Shown piece by piece: positions 39,397-49,307 of a DNA stretch of 64,000 nucleotides. The notes beneath the pieces are model-generated. The model saw nothing but the letters and a program-made list of their open reading frames with translations. It ran no database searches and had not been told where the DNA came from. How positions within the stretch are numbered: the first letter of the stretch is position 1; each line of letters opens with the position of its first letter. Origin of the DNA: Candidatus Streptomyces philanthi (GTDB taxonomy: Bacteria > Actinomycetota > Actinomycetes > Streptomycetales > Streptomycetaceae); contig CP073042.1 of the NCBI GenBank assembly GCA_018114805.1, positions 186,001 through 250,000 on the forward strand, given 5' to 3'. Both the position numbers and the translations under genes were made by a program.

Positions 39397-39993
39397 CTAC
39401 TCGGGCGCGTCCGCGGCGACGCCCTGGCGCTCCGCCTTGCGGACGGCCTGCGCCTCGCGGGCTTCGGCCATGGCCTCGGTCTTCTTCTTGTGCGGACCGA
39501 GAACCATGATCATGTTCCGGCCGTCCTGCTTCGGGTTCGACTCGACGAAGCCGAGGTCCTGGACGTCCTCCGCGAGCCGCTGGAGCAGTCGGTAGCCGAG
39601 TTCCGGCCGGGACTGCTCACGACCACGGAACATGATCGTGATCTTGACCTTGTCGCCCTGCTTGAGGAACCGGACGACGTGACCCTTTTTGGTGTCGTAG
39701 TCGTGCGGGTCGATCTTCGGCCGGAGCTTCATCTCCTTGATGACCGTGTGCGCCTGGTTCTTGCGCGCCTCACGGGCCTTCATGGCCGACTCGTACTTGA
39801 ACTTTCCGTAGTCCATGAGCTTGCAGACCGGCGGACGGGCGTTCGCCGCGACCTCGACCAGGTCCAGGTCGTACTCCTGCGCAAGCTCCAGGGCCTTGGC
39901 AAGCGGAACGATGCCAACTTGCTCGCCGCTGGGACCGACGAGTCGCACCTCGGGGACGCGAATCCGGTCGTTGATGCGGGGCTCGGCGCTGAT
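39397..39993 (-). CDS. infC: translation initiation factor IF-3, AUC start codon
   Basis: IF-3 binds the 30S subunit, prevents subunit joining and checks start-codon choice. The protein should begin [18 protein letters not shown] at 39993. The codon there is ATC, with GAGGAGG four bases ahead. No ATG or GTG fits better, because an in-frame TGA lies just upstream. N-domain ([12 protein letters not shown]), linker ([20 protein letters not shown]) and C-domain ([20 protein letters not shown]) are complete. The stop is TAG at 39397. The same frame runs on as TAEEPAEA to a TGA at 39370, the usual type of acidic tail, so the TAG may be a C-to-T change of a Gln codon with little effect. Confidence 0.93.
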   Translation of the reverse strand: MSAEPRINDRIRVPEVRLVGPSGEQVGIVPLAKALELAQEYDLDLVEVAANARPPVCKLMDYGKFKYESAMKAREARKNQAHTVIKEMKLRPKIDPHDYDTKKGHVVRFLKQGDKVKITIMFRGREQSRPELGYRLLQRLAEDVQDLGFVESNPKQDGRNMIMVLGPHKKKTEAMAEAREAQAVRKAERQGVAADAPE

Positions 39994-40638
39994 GGGGCCT
40001 CCTCAGTTGCACCACACGGCCGCCTGGCGGACAGCCGCGTAACGTCAGTTTTCGGTGTGACCACCGTGCCGAGACGCATAAAACGCCCCGAACGGGACAC
40101 AGGGGGGCTCCTCACATTCCGGGAGCACCGCTGCGGATCACCGCGGGGCGCATCAGGCAGCTCCACGTCGTCTGTACGGAACGACGGGCCCTGCCGGACC
40201 GGGACCCGCCGGCCTCGAGGGCCAGCAAGGTGGGAGAGTCGGAGCCTCCACTTGTGGGCGGGGCACACTGATGACCCGCCGGTCACCTGCCATCCTACAC
40301 CAGTCCAGCCAGGGCGCCTCCGGACGCCGTCAAGAGCGCCTTCGGCCAGCGGCCGGGCCCGCGCGCGACCCGGCTGGGCACGCGCCCCGCTCCCTACCCC
40401 CGCGGCGGCGCCCGCCCCACGTAGCGGGCACGAGGGGTGCCCCGACTCCTCTCGTACGATGCGTACGGACCACTTTGCCGGGCCGTGGCGCGTACGGCAG
40501 CCGTGGCGCGCGCCGCGGGACGGACCGCATACGCGATCCTCCGCGTGCGCGCCGGCGCCCTGCCGTACGAACCCGCCCGACGCCCGGTCGACGCCCACGG
40601 CGTCGGACGTACCACCGATCCCGACAGACGAGAGAACC
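39994..40638. other. divergent region between infC and DUF1844 gene
   Basis: About 645 bases without a gene. It contains the leader and promoter of the infC operon on the minus strand and the promoter of the DUF1844 gene. I do not recognise a ribosomal-protein leader motif. Confidence 0.55.
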
Positions 40639-41022
40639 ATGAGCGACGCCGACGCCCAGCAGCGGAACCAGGACCAGGGCGCGAGCCCGAACTTCGACGC
40701 GATGACCCGCGACATCGCGGACGTGCCCGCCGTCGAGGTGATCACGACGGTCGCAGTGCACCTGATGAGCGCCGCCGCGGTCAACCTCGGGCTCGCCGAG
40801 GACGCGCCCGAGCACAAGGACCTGGACGAGGCGCGCAAGCTGATCACCGCGTTGGCGGGCCTGGTCACCGCGAGCGCGACCGAGGTCGGCTCGTACCACG
40901 CGGCCCCGCTGCGCGACGGACTCAAGTCGCTCCAGTTGGCCTTCCGCGAGGCGTCGGTCATTCCGGACGAGCCGGGGCAGGGGCCGGGCGAGAAGTTCAC
41001 GGGACCGGTCTTCGGGGGCTGA
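40639..41022 (+). CDS. DUF1844 domain protein
   Basis: Intact, 127 residues. The DUF1844 core ITTVAVHLMSAAAVNLGLAE and HKDLDEARKLITALAGLV is clear, flanked by short acidic or Gly/Pro tails. The family is conserved next to infC in Streptomyces. Function unknown. Start ATG 40639. Confidence 0.9.
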   Translation: MSDADAQQRNQDQGASPNFDAMTRDIADVPAVEVITTVAVHLMSAAAVNLGLAEDAPEHKDLDEARKLITALAGLVTASATEVGSYHAAPLRDGLKSLQLAFREASVIPDEPGQGPGEKFTGPVFGG

Positions 41023-41040
41023 GCGGCCCTGACGCCAGGT

Positions 41041-41070
41041 GGCCCCGTACCGCCGTGGCGGTACGGGGCC
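41041..41070. terminator. strong bidirectional hairpin terminator
   Basis: A perfect 14-bp inverted repeat, GGCCCCGTACCGCC and GGCGGTACGGGGCC, between the converging DUF1844 and aquaporin genes. Confidence 0.85.
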
Positions 41071-41111
41071 ATGTCGGACCGCCCGGGGCGGGCGGGCCGG
41101 CGCGCGGCGGG

Positions 41112-41836
41112 TCAGGGCTCGGCGCGCTCGCGGTCCAGCAGTTCGCCCGAGCGCGGGTGCGTGAACTGGTGGCAGACGGCGGCCAGCGCGGCGCCCACCA
41201 GCGGGGCGATCAGGAAGAGCCAGAACTGTTCCAGCGCGTCGGCGCCCGCGAAGATGGCGGGGCCGAAGCTGCGGGCCGGGTTCACCGAGGTGCCCGTGAG
41301 CGGGATGCCCACCAGGTGGACCACGGCCAGCGCCAGCCCGATCGGCAGTCCATCGAAGCCCACCACGGCCACCTTGTGGGTCACCGCGAGCACCACGAAG
41401 ACCAGCAGGAAGGTGAGCATCACCTCGGCGAGGAAGGCGCCGCCGGTGTTGATGTGCACGGCCGAGCGGTCGCCGTAGCCGTTGCTGCCGAACTGGCCGC
41501 TGGTCTTGAGCCCCGGCACCTGCTTGGCCAGCAGGAACAGGATGGCCGCCCCCGAGATGCCCCCAGCAACTGGGCGATCCAGTACTCGATGGCGGTGCGC
41601 GGCGAAATGCGGCCGGCCACCAGCATGGCCAGCGTCACGGCCGGGTTGACGTGGCAGCCGGAGATCGGCCCGAGGGCGTAGGCCAGGGCGAGCAGGGTGA
41701 AGCCGAAGGTGAGCGCGATGCCGACGGTGCCGATGTAGTCGGCGGCGAGGACGGCAGAGCCCACCGCGAAGAACACCAGCAGCAGCGTCCCGGCGAACTC
41801 CGAGATGACGGTCGTCGTCTCCAGCCTCGTGTCCAT
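41112..41836 (-). pseudogene. aquaporin Z / MIP family channel, frameshifted
   Basis: A six-helix water channel. ATG at 41836. Both pore half-helices are present, GCHVNPAVTLAMLVAGR and GTSVNPARSFGPAIFAG. The frame is lost at about 41568, where a G run is one base short (QLLG then GISGAAILFLLAKQVPG). The second half is intact to the stop at 41112. As read it would give a three-helix fragment. Confidence 0.85.
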
Positions 41837-42008
41837 GCCGCTCTCCCTGGGTGGATGATCGTGAATCGCTCCTGTTGCATTGTGGGGCTTTATGGGACAT
41901 TTCGCCCTTTGGCGGCGCGGTGAGGACGGCCGCGCGACACGATCGGCGCGGCCGTGGGGCCCGCGTGGGGGCGGCGGCTCGGGGTGACGGTCCGCGGCGG
42001 CGGTTCGG

Positions 42009-42758
42009 CTAGGCGACGTAGAGGGGTTCGCCCGGCACCGTGGCGTGCGCCGGCAGCAGGGACAGCCGCAGACCCCGTACCAGCCTGGCGCGGAGCACCT
42101 CGTCGCCGGCGAGCAACTTGGCGACGCGCTGGGCGACCTCGCGGGCCGGCGCGTCGGCGGCCAGCGTCAGGGCCAGGGTGCCGTCCGCGTCGGGCTCGGC
42201 TGACGGGGCGAGGTGCGCGCGCAGCACACCGGCCTCGGCGGCCAGCACAGCCCGCAGCGCCCGCGCGACGGCCGGGTCGGCCAGCGGGTCAGTGCTGGTC
42301 CGGCCCTCGGCGAGGGCCAGCAGCGCGGGGCCGGTCAGCGGGAAAGTCACCGGGCCCGCGAGGTCGAGCACGATGGTGTCGGCCTTCTCGTGCGCGGCGG
42401 CCTGCAGCGCCTGGTGCAGCGGGACGGCCACCGGCCTGGCGTCGGGACGCCAGCGGGCCAGCGCCTCGGTGGAGGTGAAGGCCGGCAGCGCGCGCCGGCC
42501 GTCGGGCGCCTGCAGCGTGGGTACGGCCATGTCGCTGGTCTTCTCGCGGCGCAGCACCCCGCCGTCTGCGGTCGGCGCCTCCTCGACCTCCCCGAGCACG
42601 GCGACCACCGGCACCAGCAGCCGCGCCCCGGCCAGCGCGCCCAGCACGCGCGGCTCGGAGGCCCGGTCGTCGGCCCAGGCGGCGAGAGCGGCGGCGAGCC
42701 GCTCGTCGGCGGAGCCGTCGTCGGAGAAACCGGGGTCTGGGATGTTCTTGAGCGCCAC
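42009..42758 (-). CDS. SseB-like protein
   Basis: Intact, 249 residues, GTG start. The N-terminal region (LVPVVAVLGEVEEA, VPTLQAPDGRRALPAFTSTE) is the SseB_N-type fold, and the C-terminal region contains TALTLAADAPAREVAQRV-like helices. These proteins are widespread in actinobacteria near the infC-pheST block, with no assigned biochemical role. It lies directly downstream of the mycosin gene on the same strand. Confidence 0.8.
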   Translation of the reverse strand: MALKNIPDPGFSDDGSADERLAAALAAWADDRASEPRVLGALAGARLLVPVVAVLGEVEEAPTADGGVLRREKTSDMAVPTLQAPDGRRALPAFTSTEALARWRPDARPVAVPLHQALQAAAHEKADTIVLDLAGPVTFPLTGPALLALAEGRTSTDPLADPAVARALRAVLAAEAGVLRAHLAPSAEPDADGTLALTLAADAPAREVAQRVAKLLAGDEVLRARLVRGLRLSLLPAHATVPGEPLYVA

Positions 42759-42850
42759 GCGTCGAGCCTACCCGGGCCCGGTACGCGGCCGTGCGCTGGT
42801 GCGCCCCCCTGGCCAGGGGGGCGGGGTCTCGGGACGGGGCCGGGGAGCGG

Positions 42851-44081
42851 TCAGCCGGGGTCGCGCGGGCGGCAGTCGCGCCACAGGACCACCGCCGTGA
42901 GCACCAGCGCCGCCCCCGCGAAGCCGGCCGTGAGCGTGAGCAGGCTGGGCCCGCCCTACCGCCGTCCACCCGCTCCGGGAGCGGCCCACGGCCGAAGTAC
43001 CGGTCGGGGTAGGCGGCGGGCGCCGGGAGCTGAGCCCGGGCCTCCAGTCGGCCGCCGGCCCAGATCGCGGCAGCGGCGTCCACCATGCCCGCGCCCAGCT
43101 CGTCGTTGCGGCCACCCTCGGGCCGGTCCTGGGCGGTTTCCGTGAGCAGCCGCTTGACCTGCACCGAGCTGAGGTCCGAGTGCGCGGCCCTGACGAGCGC
43201 GGCGACGCCGGAGACGAAGGCGGACGCCGCGCTGGTGCCCCAGCCCTGGTAGTAGCGGCGGTTGGGGTCGGCGATGACGACGTCGACGCCGGGCGCGCAG
43301 AGCGTAGCGTACCAGCGGCGGGTGGAGAAGGCCGCGCGGCTGCCGTAGCGGTCCACGGCGGTCACGGCGATCACGCCCGGGTAGGCGGCCGGGTACGAGG
43401 ACCGGTCGCCCTCGCCGCCGCCGTTGCCGGCCGAGGCCACCACGACGGCGCCCTTGCGCAGCGCGTACTGCACCGCCGCGTCCTCGCGGCGCTCCGGGTG
43501 GGCGGACTCGCTGTCGTCGCCGAGCGAGAGGTTGATGATGTCGGCGCCGTGGTCGGCGGCCCAGCGGATGCCGTCGGCGAAGGCCGCGCCGCGGGCGCGC
43601 TTGCGGGCCGGGTCGCCCTCTTCGAGGATCACCCGCACCGGGAGGATCCGGACGCCGGGCGCGACGCCGACCACCCCGTCGCCGCCCTCCGTGCCGTGGC
43701 CGCGGCCGGCGATGATGCCGGCCATCGCGGTGCCGTGCCGGGCCCAGGACGGGTCGCCGCGCCGGGCCCCGAACCCGATCATGTCCTTGCCCGGGAGCAC
43801 CTGGCCCCGCAGGTCGGGGTGGTCGGCGTCCACGCTGGTGTCGAGCACGGCGACCGTGACGCCCTCGCCCTTGGTCGTCCGCCAGGCGTCCGGGGCGTGG
43901 ATGGCGTCCAGCGCCCACTCCTGGGACTGGATGCTGTCGGCCTCGGCCACGGGCGCCGGCGGCAGCAGCGTGAGGCAGGCCAGCGCGCCGAGCACCGCGA
44001 GCGGGCGCGAGCGGGCCCGGCGCTGGGCGAGTCGGCAGAGCTGGCGGTGGGTGGCGGCGCGGGGGCGGGCCCGGAGGGCAC
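42851..44081 (-). pseudogene. mycosin-like S8 serine protease, type VII secretion associated, two frameshifts
   Basis: A membrane-anchored subtilisin of the mycosin group, expected at the outer face of the membrane. The catalytic Asp is in VTVAVLDTSVDADHPDL, the His in WARHGTAMAGIIAGRG and the Ser in GWGTSAASAFVSGVAAL. All are present and in one frame from 43995 to about 42960. The N-terminal start is probably GTG 44081, with a one-base lesion near 44005 before the signal helix LGALACLTLLPPAPVAEA. Near 42958 a second lesion, which also creates a TAG-like sequence, separates the C-terminal anchor helix (LLTLTAGFAGAALVLTAVVL). No WXG100 or EccC genes are in the window. Confidence 0.8.
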
Positions 44082-44102
44082 GGCCCCGGCGTCAGCGAAG
44101 CG

Positions 44103-45922
44103 TCACTTGGCCTCCATCGCAGCGTTCAGGGCCGTGCGGAAGGCTCGTTCCACGCAGGCCGCGAGGCCCTTCGCGTCGTGTCCGAGGCCCGCCTCGGCCG
44201 GGTCGGTAGTCGCCCCGCGCGCGGTGGCCCGGTCCGCGGGCTCGGGCCGTCGGATGTCACGGCCGTCGGCGAAGCAGCTCACCGCGTACACGACTCACCG
44301 CGTACACGACCAACGGGAGGTCGGCCAGCACGCTGACGCGCCAACTGACCCGCTGGGCGTCGCCGAAGCCCTCGGCCGCGGTGCCGTCGGCCGGGTACGG
44401 CTTGGGCAGCAGGTCGGCGCGTTGGTCGAGCCGCTCGGTGGCGAACCCGGTTCCGCAGGGTCCGCATCCCGGCCGCGTCGGCGCGCGTGACGACCAGGCC
44501 GACCGTGGTGACGCTGGTGCTGGTAGCGTCCGCGTACGTGGCGCGGAGCAGGCGCGCGCAGCCCACCGGGGCCAGCGCGGTGGCCAGCAGCGGGTCGAAG
44601 GCGCCGGCGCAGCGGTCGTCGGGGGCGACCGCGATCCGCGTCCAGGCGCGGTCGGCGCCGCCGGGCCCCGCGCCCTGTCCGGTCAACGTGCGCGGGAACA
44701 GCGTGTCGACGGGCACGTCGCGCCAGAGCGTGCGGGCGTGCTGGAAGGCGTCGGTCGACCGCGCCGGGCCACCGCCCTCGCGCAGCAGGCTCCCTAACAC
44801 CGCGCCGACGAGCAGGCCCACGCCGAGGACCGCGCACAGCGCGGCGGTCACCACACGGGCGAGCCCGCGCCCGGCCCGGGCGGCGCGGGGCGCCGCCCTG
44901 CCGGTGGTCCCGTGGGCCCGCAGGTCAGCCGCGAGGCCGGCGACCGGATCGGCCGGCCGGCCCCACGGACGCGGCGGCTGCCGCGTGGTGGGCGGCGCGG
45001 ACGGCTGGGGCGGGAAGGGCGGGCCCGCGGTGGACGGCCCCGGAGTCGGTGGGTACGGCGCGGCATCCGCCCGGCCCGGCGGGCGGGCGGTCGGGGAGGT
45101 CGGGACGGGCGAGCCCGCGGCGGGTGCGGCCGGGGCTGTCGTCGCCCCCGCTGCCGGCCGGGGCTGGTCGGACCGGGCCGGCATGGAGGTGGGTGGCCCG
45201 GGGTGTGGTCGGGCTCGCCGGCCCGCGGGGCGCGTCGGGCCAGCCGGGGTCGGGCATCGCACGGGCCACCGTCGCGGGGCGGGGCCGGGGCGGGGCCTCG
45301 GGTGGGGCGGAGACCGACGGCGCGGGGGTCGCGGTGGGCGCGGGCGACCGACCCGGCGCGGGGGCGAGCGCCGGCGCGGGCGGTGCGGGTGCGGGCGTGG
45401 GGAGCACCGGCGGTGCGAGGCGGTCGCCCGGGTGCGGCGGGGCCGGTGGCGCGACGCGGGTCGCGACGCGCGTGTCCGGCGCGGGCGGCGGCGGGGCCTG
45501 TGGCCGGGGCGCCGGGGCGGTCGTCGGGACGGCGGGGCCCGACGACGTGAGCGGCGGGTGAGCCGGCGGGGTGGGGCCGAGGCCGGTCGCCGGGGGGTAC
45601 GCGCGAGGGGCGGGTGGCCCGGGCGGTGGTGTCGGGGTGGCGGACGGTGGAGCGGGGGGCGGGCCGTCAGCGGGGCGGGCCCGCGGCGGGCGTGGTGCGG
45701 GCGGGCGGCCTGGGGGCACGGCGGTCGCGGGGCGCCACCAGCGGCCCGACGATCGCCGACGGGGCCGGGGCGGGGTTCGTACGGCCGCCTGAGCGCGGCG
45801 GCGGAGGCGCGGGCACCGGGCCGGAGCGGGTCCGGGGGGTGCGGCGCGGCTTGGGGCCGTGGCGGGGCGGGTGGTGCGGGGCGGGAGACGCGTGCGTCCT
45901 CCGCGTCGGCGCCCACCTGCAC
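44103..45922 (-). pseudogene. Pro/Ala-rich single-pass membrane protein, several lesions
   Basis: A long low-complexity Pro/Ala/Arg cytoplasmic region (about 45922-44960) precedes one transmembrane helix (VVTAALCAVLGVGLLVGAVL) and an extracellular domain (TRIAVAPDDRCAGAFDPLLA, TSTSVTTVGLVVTRADAAGM) that ends at 44103. The low-complexity part changes frame at least once, near 45185, and perhaps more often. A base gain near 44455 and the 16-bp duplication at 44278 shift the C-terminal domain. The correct reading there is ERLDQRADLLPKPYPADG and LPLVVYAVSCFADG. It lies upstream of the mycosin gene on the same strand. Function unknown; start uncertain. Confidence 0.6.
44278..44309. repeat. 16-bp tandem duplication causing a frameshift
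   Basis: CTCACCGCGTACACGA occurs twice in direct succession. A single copy restores the frame VVYAVSCFADG of the membrane protein gene. Confidence 0.9.
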
Positions 45923-46111
45923 CCCCTCGCACCCTTCGACACCGTTGTGGTCGAACCACCCGATCGCCTTTCGGGACAGGCCGGTTCGTATGTGGACAGC
46001 ATGCCGCTGACCTGCCGGTCACGGCGTACGCGACACTCTACGGGGCGTCGGGCACCGTTCGCACCGGGCGCCCGACTACCCAGCGGTAATGACCTCTGGC
46101 AAGCTGCCTCC

Positions 46112-47304
46112 ATGTCGTATCCGAGCACCGACCGGGCCCGTCTCGACCGGGCGACGGCTCACCTCGACGCCCCGCTCGCGGTGGTCGACCTCAAGGCGTT
46201 CGACGCCAACGCGCGCAGCCTGGCGCAGCAGGCGCGGGGCAAGCCGATCCGTGTCGCGAGCAAGTCGGTGCGCTGCCGCGCGCTGTTGGAGCGCGCGCTG
46301 CGGCAGGACGGCTTCGCGGGCGTGCTCAGCTTCACGCTGGCCGAGTCGCTGTGGCCGGCCAGGTCCGGTTTCCCGGACGTGCTGTTGGCCTACCCGTCCG
46401 CGGACCGGGCCGGCTACGCCGCGCTCACCGGCGATCCGGAGCTGGCCGCCGCCGTGACCGTGACCATCGACGACCCCGCCCAGCTCGACGCGGTCGACGC
46501 CGCGCCGGTCGGCACGGAACAGGTGCGGGTGTGCCTGGAGTTGGACACCTCGCTGCGGCTCGGCCGTGCGCTGCGGGTGGGGGCGCTGCGTTCGCCGCTG
46601 CACGAGCCGGACCAACTGGTCGCGCTCGCCCGTACGGTCGTGGACCGGCCAGGTTTTCGACTGGTCGGGCTCATGGCCTACGAGGGGCACATCGCCGGCG
46701 TCGGGGACGCGGTGCCGGGCATCCGGTGCGTTCCCGGGCGATTCGGCTGTTGCAGGGCTCCGCGCGGCGCGAGTTGGCCACGCGGCGGGCGGCGGCGGTG
46801 CGGGCCGTGCGGCAGGTCGCCGATCTGGAGTTCGTGAACGGGGGCGGCACGGGCAGCGTGCAGTACACCGCGGCGGAGGAGGCGGTGACTGAGCTGGCGG
46901 CGGGCTCGGGCCTGTACGCGCCGCGGCTCTTCGACCACTACACGTCGTTCCGCGGCCACCCGGCCGCGCTGTTCGCGCTGCCGGTGGTGCGCAGGCCCGG
47001 CGTCGGCGTGGTGACCGTGCTCGGCGGCGGCTATCCGGCCTCCGGGACGGTGGGGGCGGACCGGCTGCCGTCGCCGTACCTGCCGCGCGGGCTGCGGTAC
47101 CACCCGCTGGAGGGCGCCGGCGAGGTGCAGACCCCGCTGCTCGGCCCGGCCGCCGACGACCTGCTGATCGGGGACAAGGTGTGGTTCCGGCACGCGAAGG
47201 CCGGGGAGTTGTGCGAGCGCTTCGACGCGGTGCAGCTGATCGACGGTGAGCGGGTGGTGGACGTGGTGGCCACCTACCGCGGCGAAGGCAAAACGTTCCT
47301 GTAG
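46112..47304 (+). pseudogene. amino acid deaminase/aldolase (alanine-racemase fold), frameshifted
   Basis: A PLP enzyme of the D-threonine aldolase / D-serine deaminase type with an alanine-racemase-like barrel. ATG at 46112. The PLP-lysine segment is KPIRVASKSVRCRALLERAL, and the C-terminal region has the metal-site pattern LGGGYPASGTVGADRLPSP and IGDKVWFRHAKAGELCERFD. One C is missing near 46728, where the frame goes from VGDAVPG to RSRAIRLLQGSARREL. Everything else is in good order. Confidence 0.82.
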
Positions 47305-47313
47305 GAGGTGGGC

Positions 47314-47336
47314 GCGGCCCGCTCGGTGCGGGCCGC
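47314..47336. terminator. bidirectional hairpin terminator
   Basis: An 8-bp inverted repeat, GCGGCCCG and CGGGCCGC, with a 7-base loop, between two converging genes. Confidence 0.6.
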
Positions 47337-47344
47337 CACCCTGC

Positions 47345-48376
47345 TCACACGCCCTCGCCGTCGCCCGTCGCCGGCTCGATGCCGCGGATGATCTCGTCCA
47401 TGCTCGACAGCGGCGGGGCCGCGGAGCTGACGTCGAAGCCGAGCCGCACGACGACCAGGTCCGCCTCGGCCGCCGGTTGGCCGGGCTCGGGGAAGACGAC
47501 GCTCTGCACGTAACCGTCGTCACCCTTCCTAGTGTCCGCCTTCCACCGCACCAGGAACCCGCGTTGACCGGCGACCACGACCTCCTCCGCCTTCAGCTCC
47601 TGGTGCCCGTCCAGCCCGCCGTACGCGGCCGGCTTACCGTCTCGCTGGCCGGCGCCGTACGACTCCTCGGCGTTGCGCGCGATGTCCTCCCGGGCGACGC
47701 CATCGGGCGTCTGCGACCGGTAGCCCTTGCCAGCGGCGCCGAAGGTGAACACGCCGCCGCGCACTCAGCGCGAGGCCCCGTCGCCCGGGCACGGGTAGGG
47801 CGAGGTGGTGACGCCGAGGCCGTCCGCGTGCGGCGGGGAGGCGGTCCACTGGTTGAGGACCGGCACGGCGATGCCGTTGGCCGGGTCGACGGCCATCCGG
47901 CCGTCGCGCCCGGGCGCCTTCGGCGATCCGGAGGCTCCGTCGCCGTCGTCGCCCGAGCCCCTGCCCGGTCCGGGCACGCGGAGCGAGGGGTTCGGCCCGG
48001 CCTGCTCGCCCTTGTCGCCGCCGTCGTCGCCCCGCAGGGCGATGACGCCCGCCACGACGACGACCACACGCGCGAGCACCGCACCGCGCCTGCCACGGCC
48101 GGTGGGCGCTCCCGCGGGCGGCGGGGCGCCCAGATAGCCCGGCTGCACGCCGTAGGGGGCGTGCCCCTGCGGCGTGCCGTACGGAGTCGTGCCCGGGGGC
48201 GGCGGCGCGGGGGCGTACGCGCCGGGTGCCGACAGCAGGGTCTGCGCGTCGTGCACCGAGGGCGCGCTGCGGCGCCCCACTGTCCACCCGGCCCCGTCCC
48301 ACCAGCGCTCGGGGGCGGGCCCGTGGCCCTGGTGGTCGGGGTCGGGGTACCAGCCGGGAGGTGTCGTCATACTCAC
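47345..48376 (-). pseudogene. DUF2510 membrane protein, internal stop
   Basis: The N-terminus has the DUF2510 signature PPGWYPDP plus RWWDGAGWTVG, followed by a Pro/Gly-rich linker, one transmembrane helix (AVLARVVVVVAGVIAL) and an extracellular domain. TGA at 47765 falls inside that domain. The same frame continues without a gap as VRGGVFTFGAAGKGYRSQTP to the stop at 47345. The codon is likely Cys (paired with the Cys of YPCPGDG) or Arg in the ancestor. The start is GTG 48376 or ATG 48370. Function unknown. Confidence 0.75.
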
Positions 48377-48484
48377 CCCCGCACCCTACGGCCAGCCCGG
48401 GGCGCGGGACAGCAGCGCGGCGGCCAACTCTCCGCGCCGCGCGGGGTGCTGGCGCCTCGCACCGTGGCCGGCCCGGGGGCCCGG

Positions 48485-49306
48485 CTAGAGCGGGGTCACG
48501 TACGCCCCGGCGATGCCGCCGTCCACCAGGAACTCGGCGGCGTTGACGAAGGAGGCGTCGTCGCTGGCTAGGAAGGCCACCGCGGCGGCGATCTCCTCCG
48601 GTTCGGCGAACCGGCCGACGAACACGTGCACCAGGCGGCGGGCCGCGCGCTCGGGGTCCTTGGCGAACAGTTCCTTGAGCAGTGGGGTGTTCACCGGGCC
48701 CGGGCACAGCGCGTTGACCCGGATGCCATCGCGCGCGAACTGCACACCCAGCTCGCGCGACATGGCGAGGACGCCGACCTTGGAGGCGGTGTAGCTGATC
48801 TGCGAGGTCGCCGCGCCCATGACGGCCACGAAGGAGGCGGTGTTGATGATCGAGCCCCTGCCCTGGGCCCGCATGTAGGGCAGGGCCGCCTTGCAGCACA
48901 GGTAGACGGAGGTGAGGTTGATCTGTTGGACGCGCTGCCAGGCGGCCAGGTCGGTGGTGAGGATGGAGTCGTCGTCGGGCGGTGAGATACCGGCGTTGTT
49001 GAAGGCGATGTCCACCGAGCCGAAGGCGTCGTGCGCGGCCCGGAACGCGGCCTCCACCTGGTCCTGGTCGGTGACGTCCACGCGCACGAACAGGCCGCCG
49101 ACCTCGTCGGCCGCCGCCTCGCCGGCCCGTTCGTCGATGTCGGCGCAGACCACGCGCGCGCCCTCGGAGGCCAGTCGGCGGGGGGTGGCCAGGCCGATGC
49201 CGCTGCCCGCGCCGGTGATCACGGCCGTACGGTCCACCAGGCGGCGGCAGAGCGGAGCGCTCGCGGCGGCCAGGGGGCGTGCGGCCGGGGCCGGGGTGTC
49301 ACTCAC
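48485..49306 (-). CDS. short-chain dehydrogenase/reductase
   Basis: Intact, 273 residues. NAD(P)-binding VITGAGSGIGLATPRRLA, NNAG motif (AFNNAGISPPDDDS), catalytic Ser in IINTASFVAVMG and Tyr/Lys in YTASKVGVLAMS. GTG at 49306 is one base past the aldehyde dehydrogenase stop, so it is the last gene of the ligase operon and coupled to it. Its likely role is oxidation or reduction of an intermediate in the same amine pathway, which is an inference from position. Confidence 0.9.
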   Translation of the reverse strand: MSDTPAPAARPLAAASAPLCRRLVDRTAVITGAGSGIGLATPRRLASEGARVVCADIDERAGEAAADEVGGLFVRVDVTDQDQVEAAFRAAHDAFGSVDIAFNNAGISPPDDDSILTTDLAAWQRVQQINLTSVYLCCKAALPYMRAQGRGSIINTASFVAVMGAATSQISYTASKVGVLAMSRELGVQFARDGIRVNALCPGPVNTPLLKELFAKDPERAARRLVHVFVGRFAEPEEIAAAVAFLASDDASFVNAAEFLVDGGIAGAYVTPL

Positions 49307-49307
49307 G

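Noticed and set aside
32854..39509. Very long open frames on the plus strand across pheT-pheS-infC (up to about 950 codons)
   Set aside because: They lie exactly antisense to well-conserved genes, show no recognisable domain and are the usual compositional shadows of GC-rich coding DNA.
39994..40270. Ribosomal-protein leader or riboswitch upstream of infC
   Set aside because: I could not find a conserved leader motif or a strong terminator-antiterminator pair by eye. The region is listed only as a leader.
44925..46022. Independent Pro-rich secreted protein in the alternative minus-strand frame
   Set aside because: Pro-rich reading occurs in more than one frame of this stretch. It is better explained as the low-complexity part of the single membrane protein gene with frame changes.
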